From positions 3,658,001 through 3,722,000 of the forward strand of contig NZ_CP045121.1 of assembly GCF_011492965.1 (NCBI RefSeq): a DNA stretch of 64,000 nucleotides. Direction: 5' to 3'. Positions 37,075-45,229 of this stretch are shown here, piece after piece. This stretch comes from Rubrobacter marinus (GTDB taxonomy: Bacteria; Actinomycetota; Rubrobacteria; Rubrobacterales; Rubrobacteraceae). Position 1 is the stretch's first letter. Each line of letters begins with the position of its first letter. The notes beneath the pieces were generated by a model. That model did not search any database and was not told where the DNA came from. It saw only the letters and a list, made by a program, of their open reading frames with translations. The translations under genes and the position numbers were made by a program.

Positions 37075-37320
37075 ATGGAACAGGTAAAGGTCTTGCTCTT
37101 CGGGGCGGCGGCAGATCAGGCGGGGGTCAGGGAGGCCGAGTTCACGGCGAACGGCGTCACCCTCGACGAGCTGTGGTCTATGCTGACGCTCAAGTATCCG
37201 GCCCTCTCGCCGATGCGCGGCACCCTGGCCTTCGCGGTCAACGGGGAGTACGCGAAGGGGGAGGAGACGGTCAGGGCCGGGGACGAGGTCGCGGTGCTGC
37301 CGCCCGTCTCGGGGGGCTAG
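37075..37320 (+). CDS. moaD: molybdopterin synthase sulfur carrier subunit
   Basis: An 81-residue ubiquitin-like protein ending in the Gly-Gly (LPPVSGG) that is adenylated and thiocarboxylated. VKVLLFGAAADQAG is the usual MoaD first strand. Supplies sulfur to MoaE for molybdopterin dithiolene formation. moaE begins 3 nt after its stop. Confidence 0.9.
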   Translation: MEQVKVLLFGAAADQAGVREAEFTANGVTLDELWSMLTLKYPALSPMRGTLAFAVNGEYAKGEETVRAGDEVAVLPPVSGG

Positions 37321-37323
37321 CGC

Positions 37324-37761
37324 TTGTTCCGGATCGTGGAAGTGCCCATAGACGTCGGCGCGCTCGTCTCGGGCGCGTTCCGTCCCGATTGCGGGGCGGT
37401 GGCGACGTTCGTGGGGACGACGCGGGTGGACGAGGGCGCCGGGGCCGAGGTGGAGTACCTGGAGTACGAGGCGTACCGCCCGATGGCCGATCGGAAGCTG
37501 GAGCAGATCGGGGCGGAGATCGAGGAGCGCTGGGACGTGGGACACGTCTCCATCGTCCACCGCCTCGGGAGGGTCGACCCCGGGGAGCCCAGCGTCGTTA
37601 TCGTGGTGGCCTCGCCCCGGCGAGGTCCGGCGTTCGAGGCTAGCCGCTACGCCATAGAGCGCATCAAGGAGATCGTCCCGATCTGGAAGCGCGAGATCTG
37701 GTCGGACGGCTACGTCTGGGTCGGCAGCCAGGTCGGCACGCGCTCCACGCCCGCCGGGTAA
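37324..37761 (+). CDS. moaE: molybdopterin synthase catalytic subunit
   Basis: A 145-residue MoaE. GAVATFVGTTR is the conserved N-terminal motif, EYLEYEAYRPMADRKLEQI binds the MoaD tail, HRLGRVDPGE and PIWKREIWSDG carry the catalytic Lys region. Starts at TTG 37324 immediately after moaD, so the heterotetramer subunits are co-translated. No other Mo-cofactor gene is in the window. Confidence 0.92.
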   Translation: MFRIVEVPIDVGALVSGAFRPDCGAVATFVGTTRVDEGAGAEVEYLEYEAYRPMADRKLEQIGAEIEERWDVGHVSIVHRLGRVDPGEPSVVIVVASPRRGPAFEASRYAIERIKEIVPIWKREIWSDGYVWVGSQVGTRSTPAG

Positions 37762-37874
37762 GCCCGGCTCAACCGTTCGTCCCCGGGACCGGCGCGCCGG
37801 TTTCTACGGGGAGGCCCTGGGGCCCGGACGCCGGGCAGGCAGCCCCCGAGCGCCAGCGGCGTGGGTGCGGCGGT

Positions 37875-38249
37875 TCAGGGGAGAAGCTGGAGCGCCACGT
37901 AGACGACGAACGCGGCGGCGAGCGCCATGCTGCCCGCGACGACGACGAGGTACGCGGCGACGGCGGGGGTGAAATCTCCCTCGATGATCCTGCGGCGGTT
38001 ACGGAGAAACTGCGCCGTCCCTATCACGAGCGTGAGGCATCCCAGAAGGGCGAGCGCCACCCCGAAGATCCCGGAGGCGCCTATCGAGGCGTCCTGGACG
38101 CCGGCGAGGGCGCCCGCCCGCTCCACGACGAGGCCTATGGAGATGAGACCGACCCCGGTCCGGATCCAGGAGAGCAGGGTACGCTCGTTGGCGAGATGCT
38201 CCCGCACCTCGGCCTCCCGCCGCTCGGACCTGTCCGGCCTCTCTTCCAT
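37875..38249 (-). CDS. DUF202/YidH-type membrane protein
   Basis: A 124-residue protein: VREHLANERTLLSWIRTGVG is the DUF202 signature, followed by three membrane helices. The family's function is unknown. Convergent with moaE and divergent from the Nudix gene. Confidence 0.85.
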   Translation of the reverse strand: MEERPDRSERREAEVREHLANERTLLSWIRTGVGLISIGLVVERAGALAGVQDASIGASGIFGVALALLGCLTLVIGTAQFLRNRRRIIEGDFTPAVAAYLVVVAGSMALAAAFVVYVALQLLP

Positions 38250-38342
38250 GCGGGGAGCTTAACCCGGGGCGCCGTCCTGGGCACGACGGCGCCGGCAACG
38301 TATACGCCGGAAGCGCGAGAGCGGGTTGTATACTCGGTGCTC

Positions 38343-38831
38343 ATGAGCAAGGTTCGCGGCGACTCCGGGATGGATTTCGGCATAAGGGTTGGGGCGGTCA
38401 TGGAGCGGGACGGGGCGCTGCTCCTCGTGCGCCACGACAAGCCGGGGCGGGAGCCCTACTGGGTCCTGCCCGGGGGACGCCTGGAGCCCGGCGAGACCAT
38501 CCCCGAGTGCGCCGAGCGCGAGATCGCCGAGGAGACGGGCCTCGACGGGCACTTCGCGAGGGTCCTGTACGTGAGCGAGTTTCTGCGCGAGGGGCGGCAC
38601 ACCGTCGACGTCACGGCCCTGGTCGAGGCGGAGGGCGAGGCGGCGCTGGGCAGCGACCCGGAGGTCGAGCCGGGTTCGGAGCCCACGCTGCGGGAGCTGC
38701 GCTGGGTCGGGCCCGAGGAGCTGCGGGAGATCACGCTCCTGCCCGGTCACCTCAAGGAGAGGCTGCTGCGGGACGGTCTTCGCGGAGAATCCAGGGGTGA
38801 GGTCTACCTGGGGGGTGGCGCGGATGCTTGA
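38343..38831 (+). CDS. Nudix hydrolase
   Basis: A 162-residue protein with a complete Nudix box: GGRLEPGETIPECAEREIAE then ETGL, that is Gx5Ex7REUxEExGU, which binds the divalent metal. Cleaves nucleoside diphosphate-linked substrates; specificity unknown. ATG 38343 follows an AT-rich patch (GTATACTCGGTGCTC). Its last codons overlap the start of the CPBP protease gene by 8 nt, indicating coupling. Confidence 0.88.
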   Translation: MSKVRGDSGMDFGIRVGAVMERDGALLLVRHDKPGREPYWVLPGGRLEPGETIPECAEREIAEETGLDGHFARVLYVSEFLREGRHTVDVTALVEAEGEAALGSDPEVEPGSEPTLRELRWVGPEELREITLLPGHLKERLLRDGLRGESRGEVYLGGGADA

Positions 38832-39546
38832 CGACCCGGGCTTGCTGCTGCTCTCGGTGGTGGCGCAGAACGTCGTGCTGATCCTGCTCACGGTGGGGCT
38901 GTTCTGGGCGGGGGTCTTCGTGGCCCGCAGGCTCGGGTCGAAGGCCGGTTACGGGCTGGACGCTCTCGGCGTCTCGCGGCCCAGGGGCGGCGCTCTCGCG
39001 GGAGCCGGGATCGGCTTCCTGGTGGGGCTCGGGGCGGTGATCGGGAGCCTGGTCATCGGAGGGCTGAGCGCGGTCGCGCTGGAAGCCCTGGGTTTCTCGG
39101 CCGAGAACGAGGCGCAGCAACCCCTGCTCGAGGGCTTGCGGGGCTGGGTGCGGGAGAGCCCGGGGCTCGCGATCGGGGCTGCGTTTCTCGTGATCGTGCT
39201 CTTCGGGCCCGCGGTGGAGGAGTTCGTCTTCCGCGGCGCGATCTTCGGCGGCCTGTACCGCCTGGGCGGGTTCTTCTCGCGCGTGGCGGGCGGGGACGGT
39301 ACCTCGCGCAACGTAGACCGGTTCTCGTTTCTCGGGGCGGCGCTCTTCTCGTCGGCGGGCTTCGCCGCGCTGCACCAGTCGGCGGTGATAGCCCCGGCGC
39401 TCTTCGCCCTTGCCTTCGTCCTCTGCGCCCTCTACCGGAGGACGGGCAGCCTCCTGCCGCCCATCGTGGCGCACGCGACCTTCAACTCCTTCACCGTCCT
39501 CGCCATCGCCCTGAGCGCGCTCTACCCGATCCCGCCGGCCGCCTAG
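38824..39546 (+). CDS. CPBP-family intramembrane metalloprotease
   Basis: A 240-residue polytopic protein with the three CPBP (Abi/CAAX) motifs: EEFVFRGAIFGGLYR (EExxxR), FAALHQSAV (FxxxH) and IVAHATFNSF (HxxxN). These cut or bind prenylated or leaderless peptides in the membrane, and some give bacteriocin immunity. ATG 38824 follows GGGGGTGGCGCGG and overlaps the Nudix gene. Confidence 0.85.
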   Translation: MLDDPGLLLLSVVAQNVVLILLTVGLFWAGVFVARRLGSKAGYGLDALGVSRPRGGALAGAGIGFLVGLGAVIGSLVIGGLSAVALEALGFSAENEAQQPLLEGLRGWVRESPGLAIGAAFLVIVLFGPAVEEFVFRGAIFGGLYRLGGFFSRVAGGDGTSRNVDRFSFLGAALFSSAGFAALHQSAVIAPALFALAFVLCALYRRTGSLLPPIVAHATFNSFTVLAIALSALYPIPPAA

Positions 39547-40823
39547 GCCCCCGGCTCTCGCGGCGGCCCTTCGCCCGTGTAGCGGGCGCGGGGCCGTATC
39601 ATGGTGCCGTCCTCGTACTGCTCGATGGCGTGGCCGATCCAGCCGATCGTCCTGCCCAGCGCGAATAGGGCCAGCGGCGTCCCCGGCGGCAGGCCGAGGA
39701 CGCGGGCGACGACGGCGAGGCCGAGGTCCACGGTCGGCTCCTCCCCGATAAGATCCCTCGCCGCCTCGCAGACGGCCCGCGACAGCACGACGCCTGGAGA
39801 ACCGGGACGGGCCTCTTCCACGAGGCGCAGAAGCTCCCTCCCCCTGGGATCCCCCTCCGGGTAGAGGGAGTGCCCGAAGCCCGGTATGGACTCCCCCCTC
39901 CTCAGGCGACCGGCGAGCACGGAACGAGCATCCCCCCCGTCCCCCGCCTCGCGCAGCAACGCCTCCGCGAGCTCGGTCTGCCCGCCGTGCCTCGTGCCGC
40001 CGAGGGCGGCGAGGGCCGCCGCTACCGCCGCGTAGGGGGTAGCCCCCGAGGACGCGACGCAGCGGGCGGTAAAAGCGGAGACGTTGAGCTCGTGGTCGGC
40101 GCAGAGGACCAGCGCGGCCCCGATGAGCGCCCGGGCCCCCGGCTCGTCGGGGGCCCAGGCACGGGCCAGGGCCCCCGCCACGTCCCCGCTCGCCTCCCCC
40201 GCCGAGATCGCGACCAGGGTACGCAGGATGCGGGCACCGGTCCTCGCCACCGCGGCGGGCCGCAGGTCGTAGGCGGCGGGATCCCCAGAGGCGGCGAGGG
40301 GCAGCAGGACACTGAGGGTCTCCAGGGGCGCGAGGTCGTCCAGGCCGCTGCGGGCCTCCCGAACGCGCGCAGGGAGGACGGACGGTTCCTCGGGGAACAG
40401 GCCGGGTGCCGCCGTCGGATCGCCGGTCCAGATCAGGGCGGCCACCTCCTCGACGCCGCCCCCCCGGGCGAGCCCCAGGACGTCCCGACCGCGATAATAG
40501 AGCCGGCCGTCGGAGATGAGGGTGATGGCCGACTCCATCACCGGCGTCCCCCAGTTCAGGACCCCCTCCGCCGCCCTGTCGGGATTGCGCCGCCTCTCGG
40601 CCCTCTCCCTGAGCCTCCGCACGTCCTCCGCCCGGTACCGCCGCGCCCTCCGATTCCCCTCGCCGCCGCTCTCGGAGCGGACCAAACCGCGACTGACGTA
40701 CGCGTACAGCGTCGGCAGAGAAACCCCCAACCCCCCCGCCGCCTCCCGCGCACTCAAGTACCTCTCGTCCCCCACCGGAGAACCTCCCAGCCCCGAAACC
40801 GAACGATCCTCCGAACTATACAT
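39543..40823 (-). CDS. citrate synthase-family protein with N-terminal MerR/excisionase-type HTH
   Basis: A 426-residue protein. Residues about 17-70 (YLSAREAAGGLGVSLPTLYAYV) form a DNA-binding helix-turn-helix, and the remainder is a citrate synthase fold: DHELNVSAFTARCVASSG (active His), GFGHSLYPEGDPRG (active His and binding Arg) and the C-terminal IGWIGHAIEQYEDG. The fusion suggests a metabolite-sensing regulator. Its start codon overlaps the 22-bp palindrome facing the cupin-citrate synthase operon, so it may repress both sides in response to oxaloacetate, acetyl-CoA or citrate. That role is inference. Confidence 0.85.
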   Translation of the reverse strand: MYSSEDRSVSGLGGSPVGDERYLSAREAAGGLGVSLPTLYAYVSRGLVRSESGGEGNRRARRYRAEDVRRLRERAERRRNPDRAAEGVLNWGTPVMESAITLISDGRLYYRGRDVLGLARGGGVEEVAALIWTGDPTAAPGLFPEEPSVLPARVREARSGLDDLAPLETLSVLLPLAASGDPAAYDLRPAAVARTGARILRTLVAISAGEASGDVAGALARAWAPDEPGARALIGAALVLCADHELNVSAFTARCVASSGATPYAAVAAALAALGGTRHGGQTELAEALLREAGDGGDARSVLAGRLRRGESIPGFGHSLYPEGDPRGRELLRLVEEARPGSPGVVLSRAVCEAARDLIGEEPTVDLGLAVVARVLGLPPGTPLALFALGRTIGWIGHAIEQYEDGTMIRPRARYTGEGPPREPGA

Positions 40824-40841
40824 TGATTTGTTTATCAATGT
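40820..40841. promoter_or_regulatory. palindromic operator ACATTGAT-N6-ATCAATGT between divergent citrate synthase genes
   Basis: A perfect 8-bp inverted repeat with TTGTTT spacer. It covers the start codon of the HTH-citrate synthase and touches the -35 box of the rightward promoter. Likely the binding site for that HTH protein. Confidence 0.75.
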
Positions 40842-40869
40842 TGACGGCAGCCTCGAATCATCCTACGCT
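40841..40869 (+). promoter_or_regulatory. promoter of the cupin-citrate synthase operon
   Basis: TTGACG (40841-40846), 17-nt spacer, TACGCT (40864-40869). The operator ends on the first base of the -35 box. Confidence 0.55.
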
Positions 40870-40903
40870 GGAGCTAAGGGTCGGCGAAGCAGAGGAGGCG
40901 AGT

Positions 40904-41284
40904 GTGTTCGGGCGGAATCTGGCGGAGGAGCGGGAGCGGTACGGCCTGGCCTCGCGGGCTCTTTTGCAGAAGGGGGACGTGCCGGGGACGAGGCTTACGG
41001 TGACGTGGGTGGACGTCGCCCCCGGATCGGGGCAGCGGTTGCACTACCACGACGCGGAGCAGGTGTACGTCGTGCTGGAGGGACGGGGCAGGATGCGCGT
41101 CGGCGATCAGGAGCGGGAGGTGGGGAGCGGGGACCTCGTCTACGTCCCTTCGGGGGCGAAGCACGGGATCGAGAACGCGTCGCAGGAGACCCTCGTCTAC
41201 GTCTCCGCGGCCACCCCGGCCATGGACGTCGAAGCCGCGTACGACACGGGTGGGCTCAGGCGGGACGGAAGGGAGGAGACGTGA
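40904..41284 (+). CDS. cupin-domain protein
   Basis: A 126-residue single cupin. VDVAPGSGQRLHYHDAEQVY is cupin motif 1 (GX5HXHX3-4E) and GDLVYVPSGAKHGIEN is motif 2 with the third His. A metal site is therefore likely; catalytic or sensing roles are both possible. GTG 40904 has a perfect AGGAGG five bases upstream and is preferred over earlier starts inside the operator. The stop overlaps the citrate synthase GTG in GTGA, so the two are coupled. Confidence 0.8.
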   Translation: MFGRNLAEERERYGLASRALLQKGDVPGTRLTVTWVDVAPGSGQRLHYHDAEQVYVVLEGRGRMRVGDQEREVGSGDLVYVPSGAKHGIENASQETLVYVSAATPAMDVEAAYDTGGLRRDGREET

Positions 41285-42435
41285 GCGAGAGGGGTGCCGG
41301 TTTCGTGCCGGGTCTGGAGGGCGTCGTGGCGGCGGAGACGCGCCTGAGCCACGTGGACGGCGCGGCGGGGGAGCTGACCGTGGCGGGTTTCCCGGTGGAG
41401 GAGCTTGCGAACAGGGCCACCTTCGAGGAGGTCGTCTACCTTCTGTGGCACGACGCCCTGCCGGACGCGGGGCAGCTCGCGGACCTCCGGGAGGCGCTGG
41501 CGCGACGGAGAGCGCTGCCACGGGCCACCCTGGACCTGCTGAGGGCGGCGGCCTCCGAGGGGACGCCCCCGATGGACGCGCTGCGGATGGCGGCGGGGAC
41601 GGCGAGCCTGCGGGCCGGAGATGCCTCCGCGGACGGAGACGCGGCCTACGAGGAGGCGCTCGCCGTCGTGGCGTGTCTCCCGACGATCGTCGCGGCGTAC
41701 CGGCTGCTGCTCGACGGGGAGGAACCGGTGGACCCGGACCCGGAGCTCGGGCACGCCGCGAACTACCTTTACATGCTCGGCGGCGGGGTCCCCGGCGACG
41801 GCTCCGTTCGCGCGCTGGAGGCGTACCTCGCCACCGTGGCGGACCACGGCCTGAACGCCTCGACCTTCGCCGCGCGGGTCATCGTCTCCACGGGCTCGGA
41901 CCTCGTCTCGGCGGTGGTCGGGGCGCTAGGAGCGCTGAAGGGTCCGCTGCACGGCGGCGCCCCGGGCCCGGCGCTCGACGTGGTCTTCGAGATCGGGGAG
42001 GCGCGGAGGGCGGAGCCCGTTCTGCGCGAGAAGCTGGGGCGCGGCGAGCGGCTCATGGGCTTCGGCCACCGCGTCTACAAGGTGCGCGACCCGCGGGCCG
42101 ACGTGCTCGCGACCGCGGCGGAGCTTCTGTACGCGACCGACGGCGACGCGGCGCTCTACGGGCTGGCGTTGGAGGTGGAGAAGACGGCGGTGGCGCTCCT
42201 CGAGGAGCACAAGCCCGGGCGCAACCTCCAGACGAACGTCGAGTTCTACACGGCGCTCCTCCTGCACGGCCTCGGCCTGCCGACGGAGCTTTTTACGCCG
42301 ACCTTCGCCGTGGGGAGGGTGGCCGGCTGGACGGCGCACTGCTTCGAGCAAACGGAGCGGGGCCGGCTTATCCGGCCGCAGTCGGAGTACGTCGGCGAGC
42401 GCGACCGACGTTGGCTCCCTATCGAGGAGCGGTGA
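41281..42435 (+). CDS. citrate synthase (or 2-methylcitrate synthase)
   Basis: A 384-residue type-II-like citrate synthase. Catalytic residues appear in VADHGLNASTFAARVIVSTG (His), LMGFGHRVYKVRDPRA (His, Arg) and NLQTNVEFYTALLL (Asn/Glu in place of the usual NVDFYSG Asp region). The Asp of NVDF is Glu here (NVEF), an unusual change near the catalytic base. Condenses acetyl-CoA or propionyl-CoA with oxaloacetate. Second gene of an operon with a cupin, facing an HTH-citrate synthase. Confidence 0.88.
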   Translation: MSERGAGFVPGLEGVVAAETRLSHVDGAAGELTVAGFPVEELANRATFEEVVYLLWHDALPDAGQLADLREALARRRALPRATLDLLRAAASEGTPPMDALRMAAGTASLRAGDASADGDAAYEEALAVVACLPTIVAAYRLLLDGEEPVDPDPELGHAANYLYMLGGGVPGDGSVRALEAYLATVADHGLNASTFAARVIVSTGSDLVSAVVGALGALKGPLHGGAPGPALDVVFEIGEARRAEPVLREKLGRGERLMGFGHRVYKVRDPRADVLATAAELLYATDGDAALYGLALEVEKTAVALLEEHKPGRNLQTNVEFYTALLLHGLGLPTELFTPTFAVGRVAGWTAHCFEQTERGRLIRPQSEYVGERDRRWLPIEER

Positions 42436-42473
42436 AAGGGCGCCGTCCGTGCGGCAGCCCTGAGCAACAAAAA

Positions 42474-42501
42474 ACGGCCCCTGGAGAGATCCAGGGGCCG
42501 T
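42474..42501. terminator. 12-bp perfect hairpin terminator
   Basis: ACGGCCCCTGGA, loop GAGA, then the exact complement. It lies 38 nt after the citrate synthase stop and directly before the RNA candidate; an A-run precedes it. Confidence 0.8.
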
Positions 42502-42508
42502 ACCCTTT

Positions 42509-42653
42509 GAGTACCGCAGGTATCTGGTCTTATAGCACGTCCGCCTGCAACATGTGGAGAGGCGGAAAGTGTTTAACCTAGGATCCCGCAGGGAATTTCG
42601 GAGGGCCCTAGGTCAGAGCCACCTCTCCCAGAAGATACCTGCAACTGCTACTC
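42509..42653 (+). ncRNA. candidate structured RNA of unknown class
   Basis: In an otherwise gene-free gap (42436-42924), inverted repeats are nested in order: GAGTA 42509-42513 with TACTC 42649-42653; GCAGGTATCT 42516-42525 with AGATACCTGC 42633-42642 (10 bp); GGAGAGG 42556-42562 with CCTCTCC 42622-42628; ACCTAGG 42576-42582 with CCTAGGT 42607-42613; and an inner TCCC-GCA-GGGA hairpin at 42584-42594. A competing helix, CCGCCT 42541-42546 with AGGCGG 42560-42565, excludes the second stem. I recognise no known class; it is not SRP RNA, tmRNA or RNase P by conserved motifs. The strand is uncertain. Confidence 0.5.
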
Positions 42654-42924
42654 GGTGCGTCTATCTGGATCACCTCCTCTCCGTGCCTTCAACTGACAGG
42701 GATTCTACTACTAGCCCATGTGTACGACAAGGGTACGGAAAAGTAGATTATTGCGGCTCGTTCTGCTCGTGGTAGGAACGTGAAGAAACCCGCGAAAACC
42801 TTCCCAAAGACCCTCCGTTGGGGCAACGCTCCGCCGCCGTGCGGCCCCACGACGGTCTCCTTTCTTCGCGGCGGGCCGAGGCCTAAACTACACGGGCTCG
42901 GCTCGAGGAGGGAGGGCGTGTGTC

Positions 42925-43904
42925 GTGGTGAGGGCGATGCTTTGCAGGGGATGGGGGCCTCCTTCGGTCCTCGAGGCCGGGGAGGTGGCGGGGGCGCCGC
43001 TCGCGGCCGGCGAGGTCCGGGTAGCGGCACGGGCGGCCGGGGTGAACTTCGCGGACAACCTCATGGTCGCGGGCCGCTACCAGTTCAAGCCCCCTTCCCG
43101 TTCAGCCCCGGCTTCGAGGCCTCCGGCGTGGTCGCCGGGATCGGCGAGGGGGTCCGGGACGTGACGGTCGGCGACGGGGTCATGGTCGCCCTGCCGCACG
43201 GCGGGTTCGCGGAGGAGGTCGTGGCGCCGGCGACGAGCGTCTTCCGGCTCCCGGAGGGCATGGACTTCCGCACGGCCGCGGCCTTCCCGGTGGCCTACGG
43301 CACCGTCCACCTTGCCCTCGTACACCGCGCGCGTCTCCGGCGGGGGCAGGTCCTGCTCATGCACGGGGCCGGCGGCAACGTGGGCCGTGCGGCGGTCGAG
43401 GTCGGCAAATACCTCGGCGCGACCGTGCTGGCGACGTCGGGGAGCGAGCGGGGCCTGGAGGCCGCCCGGGAGCGCGGCGCGGACGGTCTCATCCGGTACG
43501 ACCGCGAGGACGTCAGGGACAGGGTTCTGGAGATCACCGACGGCGGGGGCGCCGACGTGGTCCTGGACCCCGTGGGGGGAGACCTCTTCGACGCCTCGCT
43601 GCGCTGCGTCGCCTGGTAGGGGACGGTGCTCGTCATAGGGTTCGCGGCGGGCAGGATCCCGGAGGCCCCCGCCTGGCGGCTCCTGCTGAAGAGCGCCGCC
43701 GTGGTCGGGGTGGACTGGGGCGGCTACCTCAGGCGCGAGCCCGAGACCGTGCGGGCGGCCACCCGGGAGGCGCTGCGCATGTACGCCAAAGGGGCCCTGG
43801 ACCCGACCCCCTCGCACGCCTTCGGGCTGGAGGAGGCCGCCCGGGTGCTCGAAGCGCAGGCCGCGCGCGAGCTACGGGGCAAGGCCGTGCTAACGATCGG
43901 CTGA
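42925..43904 (+). CDS. NADPH:quinone oxidoreductase-type MDR protein (one frameshift, one in-frame TAG)
   Basis: Medium-chain dehydrogenase/reductase without zinc ligands. The reading runs through [20 protein letters not shown], then [40 protein letters not shown] (NADP-binding) and [21 protein letters not shown]. Near 43090 a run of five C should be six; with it the gene is 981 nt, 327 codons. At 43617-43619 an in-frame TAG stands where homologues have a Glu codon (WEG), after which [17 protein letters not shown] continues in frame. GTG 42925 is the start. Its end overlaps cinA by 15 bp, tail to tail. Confidence 0.78.
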
Positions 43905-45203
43905 GGCGTTCACGCCGTCGGCGAGGCGGCGCCTGAGGAGGTCGAAGGCGCGGTTGGCGGTGCGCTCCCGGATCGCCTCCCGCGAGCGACGCCAGGCGGA
44001 GAGGTCGAGCTTCTCGACGGCGGTTTCTCCGCCGCTGGCGAGCCCGACGTAGACGAGCCCGACGGGCTTCTCGTCCGTCCCGCCGTCCGGGCCGGCGATG
44101 CCCGTGACGGAGAGGGCGAAGTCCGAACCGGCGAGCTTGCGCGCCCCTTCCGCCATCGCCCTCGCGACGGGCTCGGAGACGGCGCCGTGTTCCACGAGCA
44201 GGTCGTGGGGGACGCCGAGCAGGTTTTCCTTGGACTCGTTCGAGTACGTCACGAGCCCCTCCGTGAAGAAGGCGGATGAGCCTGACATGTCGGTGAGGCG
44301 CTTGGCGAGGAGGCCGCCGGTGCAGCTCTCGGCGAGGGCCAGGGTGGCGCCCTCCTTCTTGAGGAGCTTCGCCAGGGCGCTCTCGATGGTCTCCGAGTCG
44401 ACGCCGAAGTAGTACTCGCCGGCGCGAGAGAGGATCTCCTCGGCGACGGGCTCTATCTTCTCCTCGGCCTCCTCCGGCGTAGCGGCGCGAGCGGTAATGC
44501 GCAGCTTCACCTTGCCCTGGCTGGCGAGCGGGGCGACCGTCGGGTCGGAGGCGTCGAGGAGGTCCTGGACCTTCTCGGCGAGGGCCGACTCGCCGATCCC
44601 GGTAAAGTGCAGGATGCGCGAGACGATCGCGCCATCCGTCCGCTCCTTGACGAGCGGGGCGAGCGTCTCCTCGAACATCGCCTTCATCTCGCTCGGCACC
44701 CCGGGGAAGGTCGCGACGAGCGCGTCGTCGAGCTCCAGGAGGGCGCCCATCGCCGTGCCTAAAGGGTTAGGGATAAGCTCCGCGCCCTCGGGGAAGAAGG
44801 CCTGCTTGTAGTTCGAGGGGCTCGGGGTCCGGCCGAAGCGCCGGAACATCTCGTCCACGTGCTCGCGCGCCTCGGGCCTCTCGACCATCTCGCGGCCGGC
44901 GGCCAGCGCGAGGCACTCGTTCGTCAGGTCGTCGGAGGTCGGGCCGAGGCCGCCGGTCGTGATCACGAGGTCGGCGCGCGCGGCGGCCTCGAGGATCGCG
45001 GCGACGATGCGCTGCTGGTTGTCGCCGACCGTGGTGTGCCTGTAGATCGCGACGCCCAGGGGCGCGAGGTGGCTGCTGATCCAGGCGGTGTTGGTGTCCA
45101 CGAGGTCCCCGAGAAGCATCTCGGTCCCGATGGTCACGATCTCCGCGCTCTTTATGGTCCCCGTCTTCGCCGCGGCTTCGGCGCTCGTGCTCTCGTTTTG
45201 CAT
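43890..45203 (-). CDS. cinA: CinA-like competence/damage-inducible protein, nicotinamide-nucleotide amidase
   Basis: A 437-residue two-domain protein. The N-terminal MoCF/COG1058 domain ([20 protein letters not shown], then [16 protein letters not shown]) is an ADP-ribose pyrophosphatase in characterised members. The C-terminal CinA domain ([21 protein letters not shown], then [14 protein letters not shown]) deamidates NMN in the pyridine nucleotide cycle. ATG 45203 is 26 bp from the divergent yqeK start, so the two promoters overlap. Confidence 0.92.
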   Translation of the reverse strand: MQNESTSAEAAAKTGTIKSAEIVTIGTEMLLGDLVDTNTAWISSHLAPLGVAIYRHTTVGDNQQRIVAAILEAAARADLVITTGGLGPTSDDLTNECLALAAGREMVERPEAREHVDEMFRRFGRTPSPSNYKQAFFPEGAELIPNPLGTAMGALLELDDALVATFPGVPSEMKAMFEETLAPLVKERTDGAIVSRILHFTGIGESALAEKVQDLLDASDPTVAPLASQGKVKLRITARAATPEEAEEKIEPVAEEILSRAGEYYFGVDSETIESALAKLLKKEGATLALAESCTGGLLAKRLTDMSGSSAFFTEGLVTYSNESKENLLGVPHDLLVEHGAVSEPVARAMAEGARKLAGSDFALSVTGIAGPDGGTDEKPVGLVYVGLASGGETAVEKLDLSAWRRSREAIRERTANRAFDLLRRRLADGVNASADR

Positions 45204-45229
45204 CCCGTTATTCTACAATCCCATCCGTT

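Noticed and set aside
42641..42700. Strong AGGAGGTGATCC on the minus strand as a ribosome site
   Set aside because: Only a 20-codon frame follows from the internal GTG, with no recognisable product.
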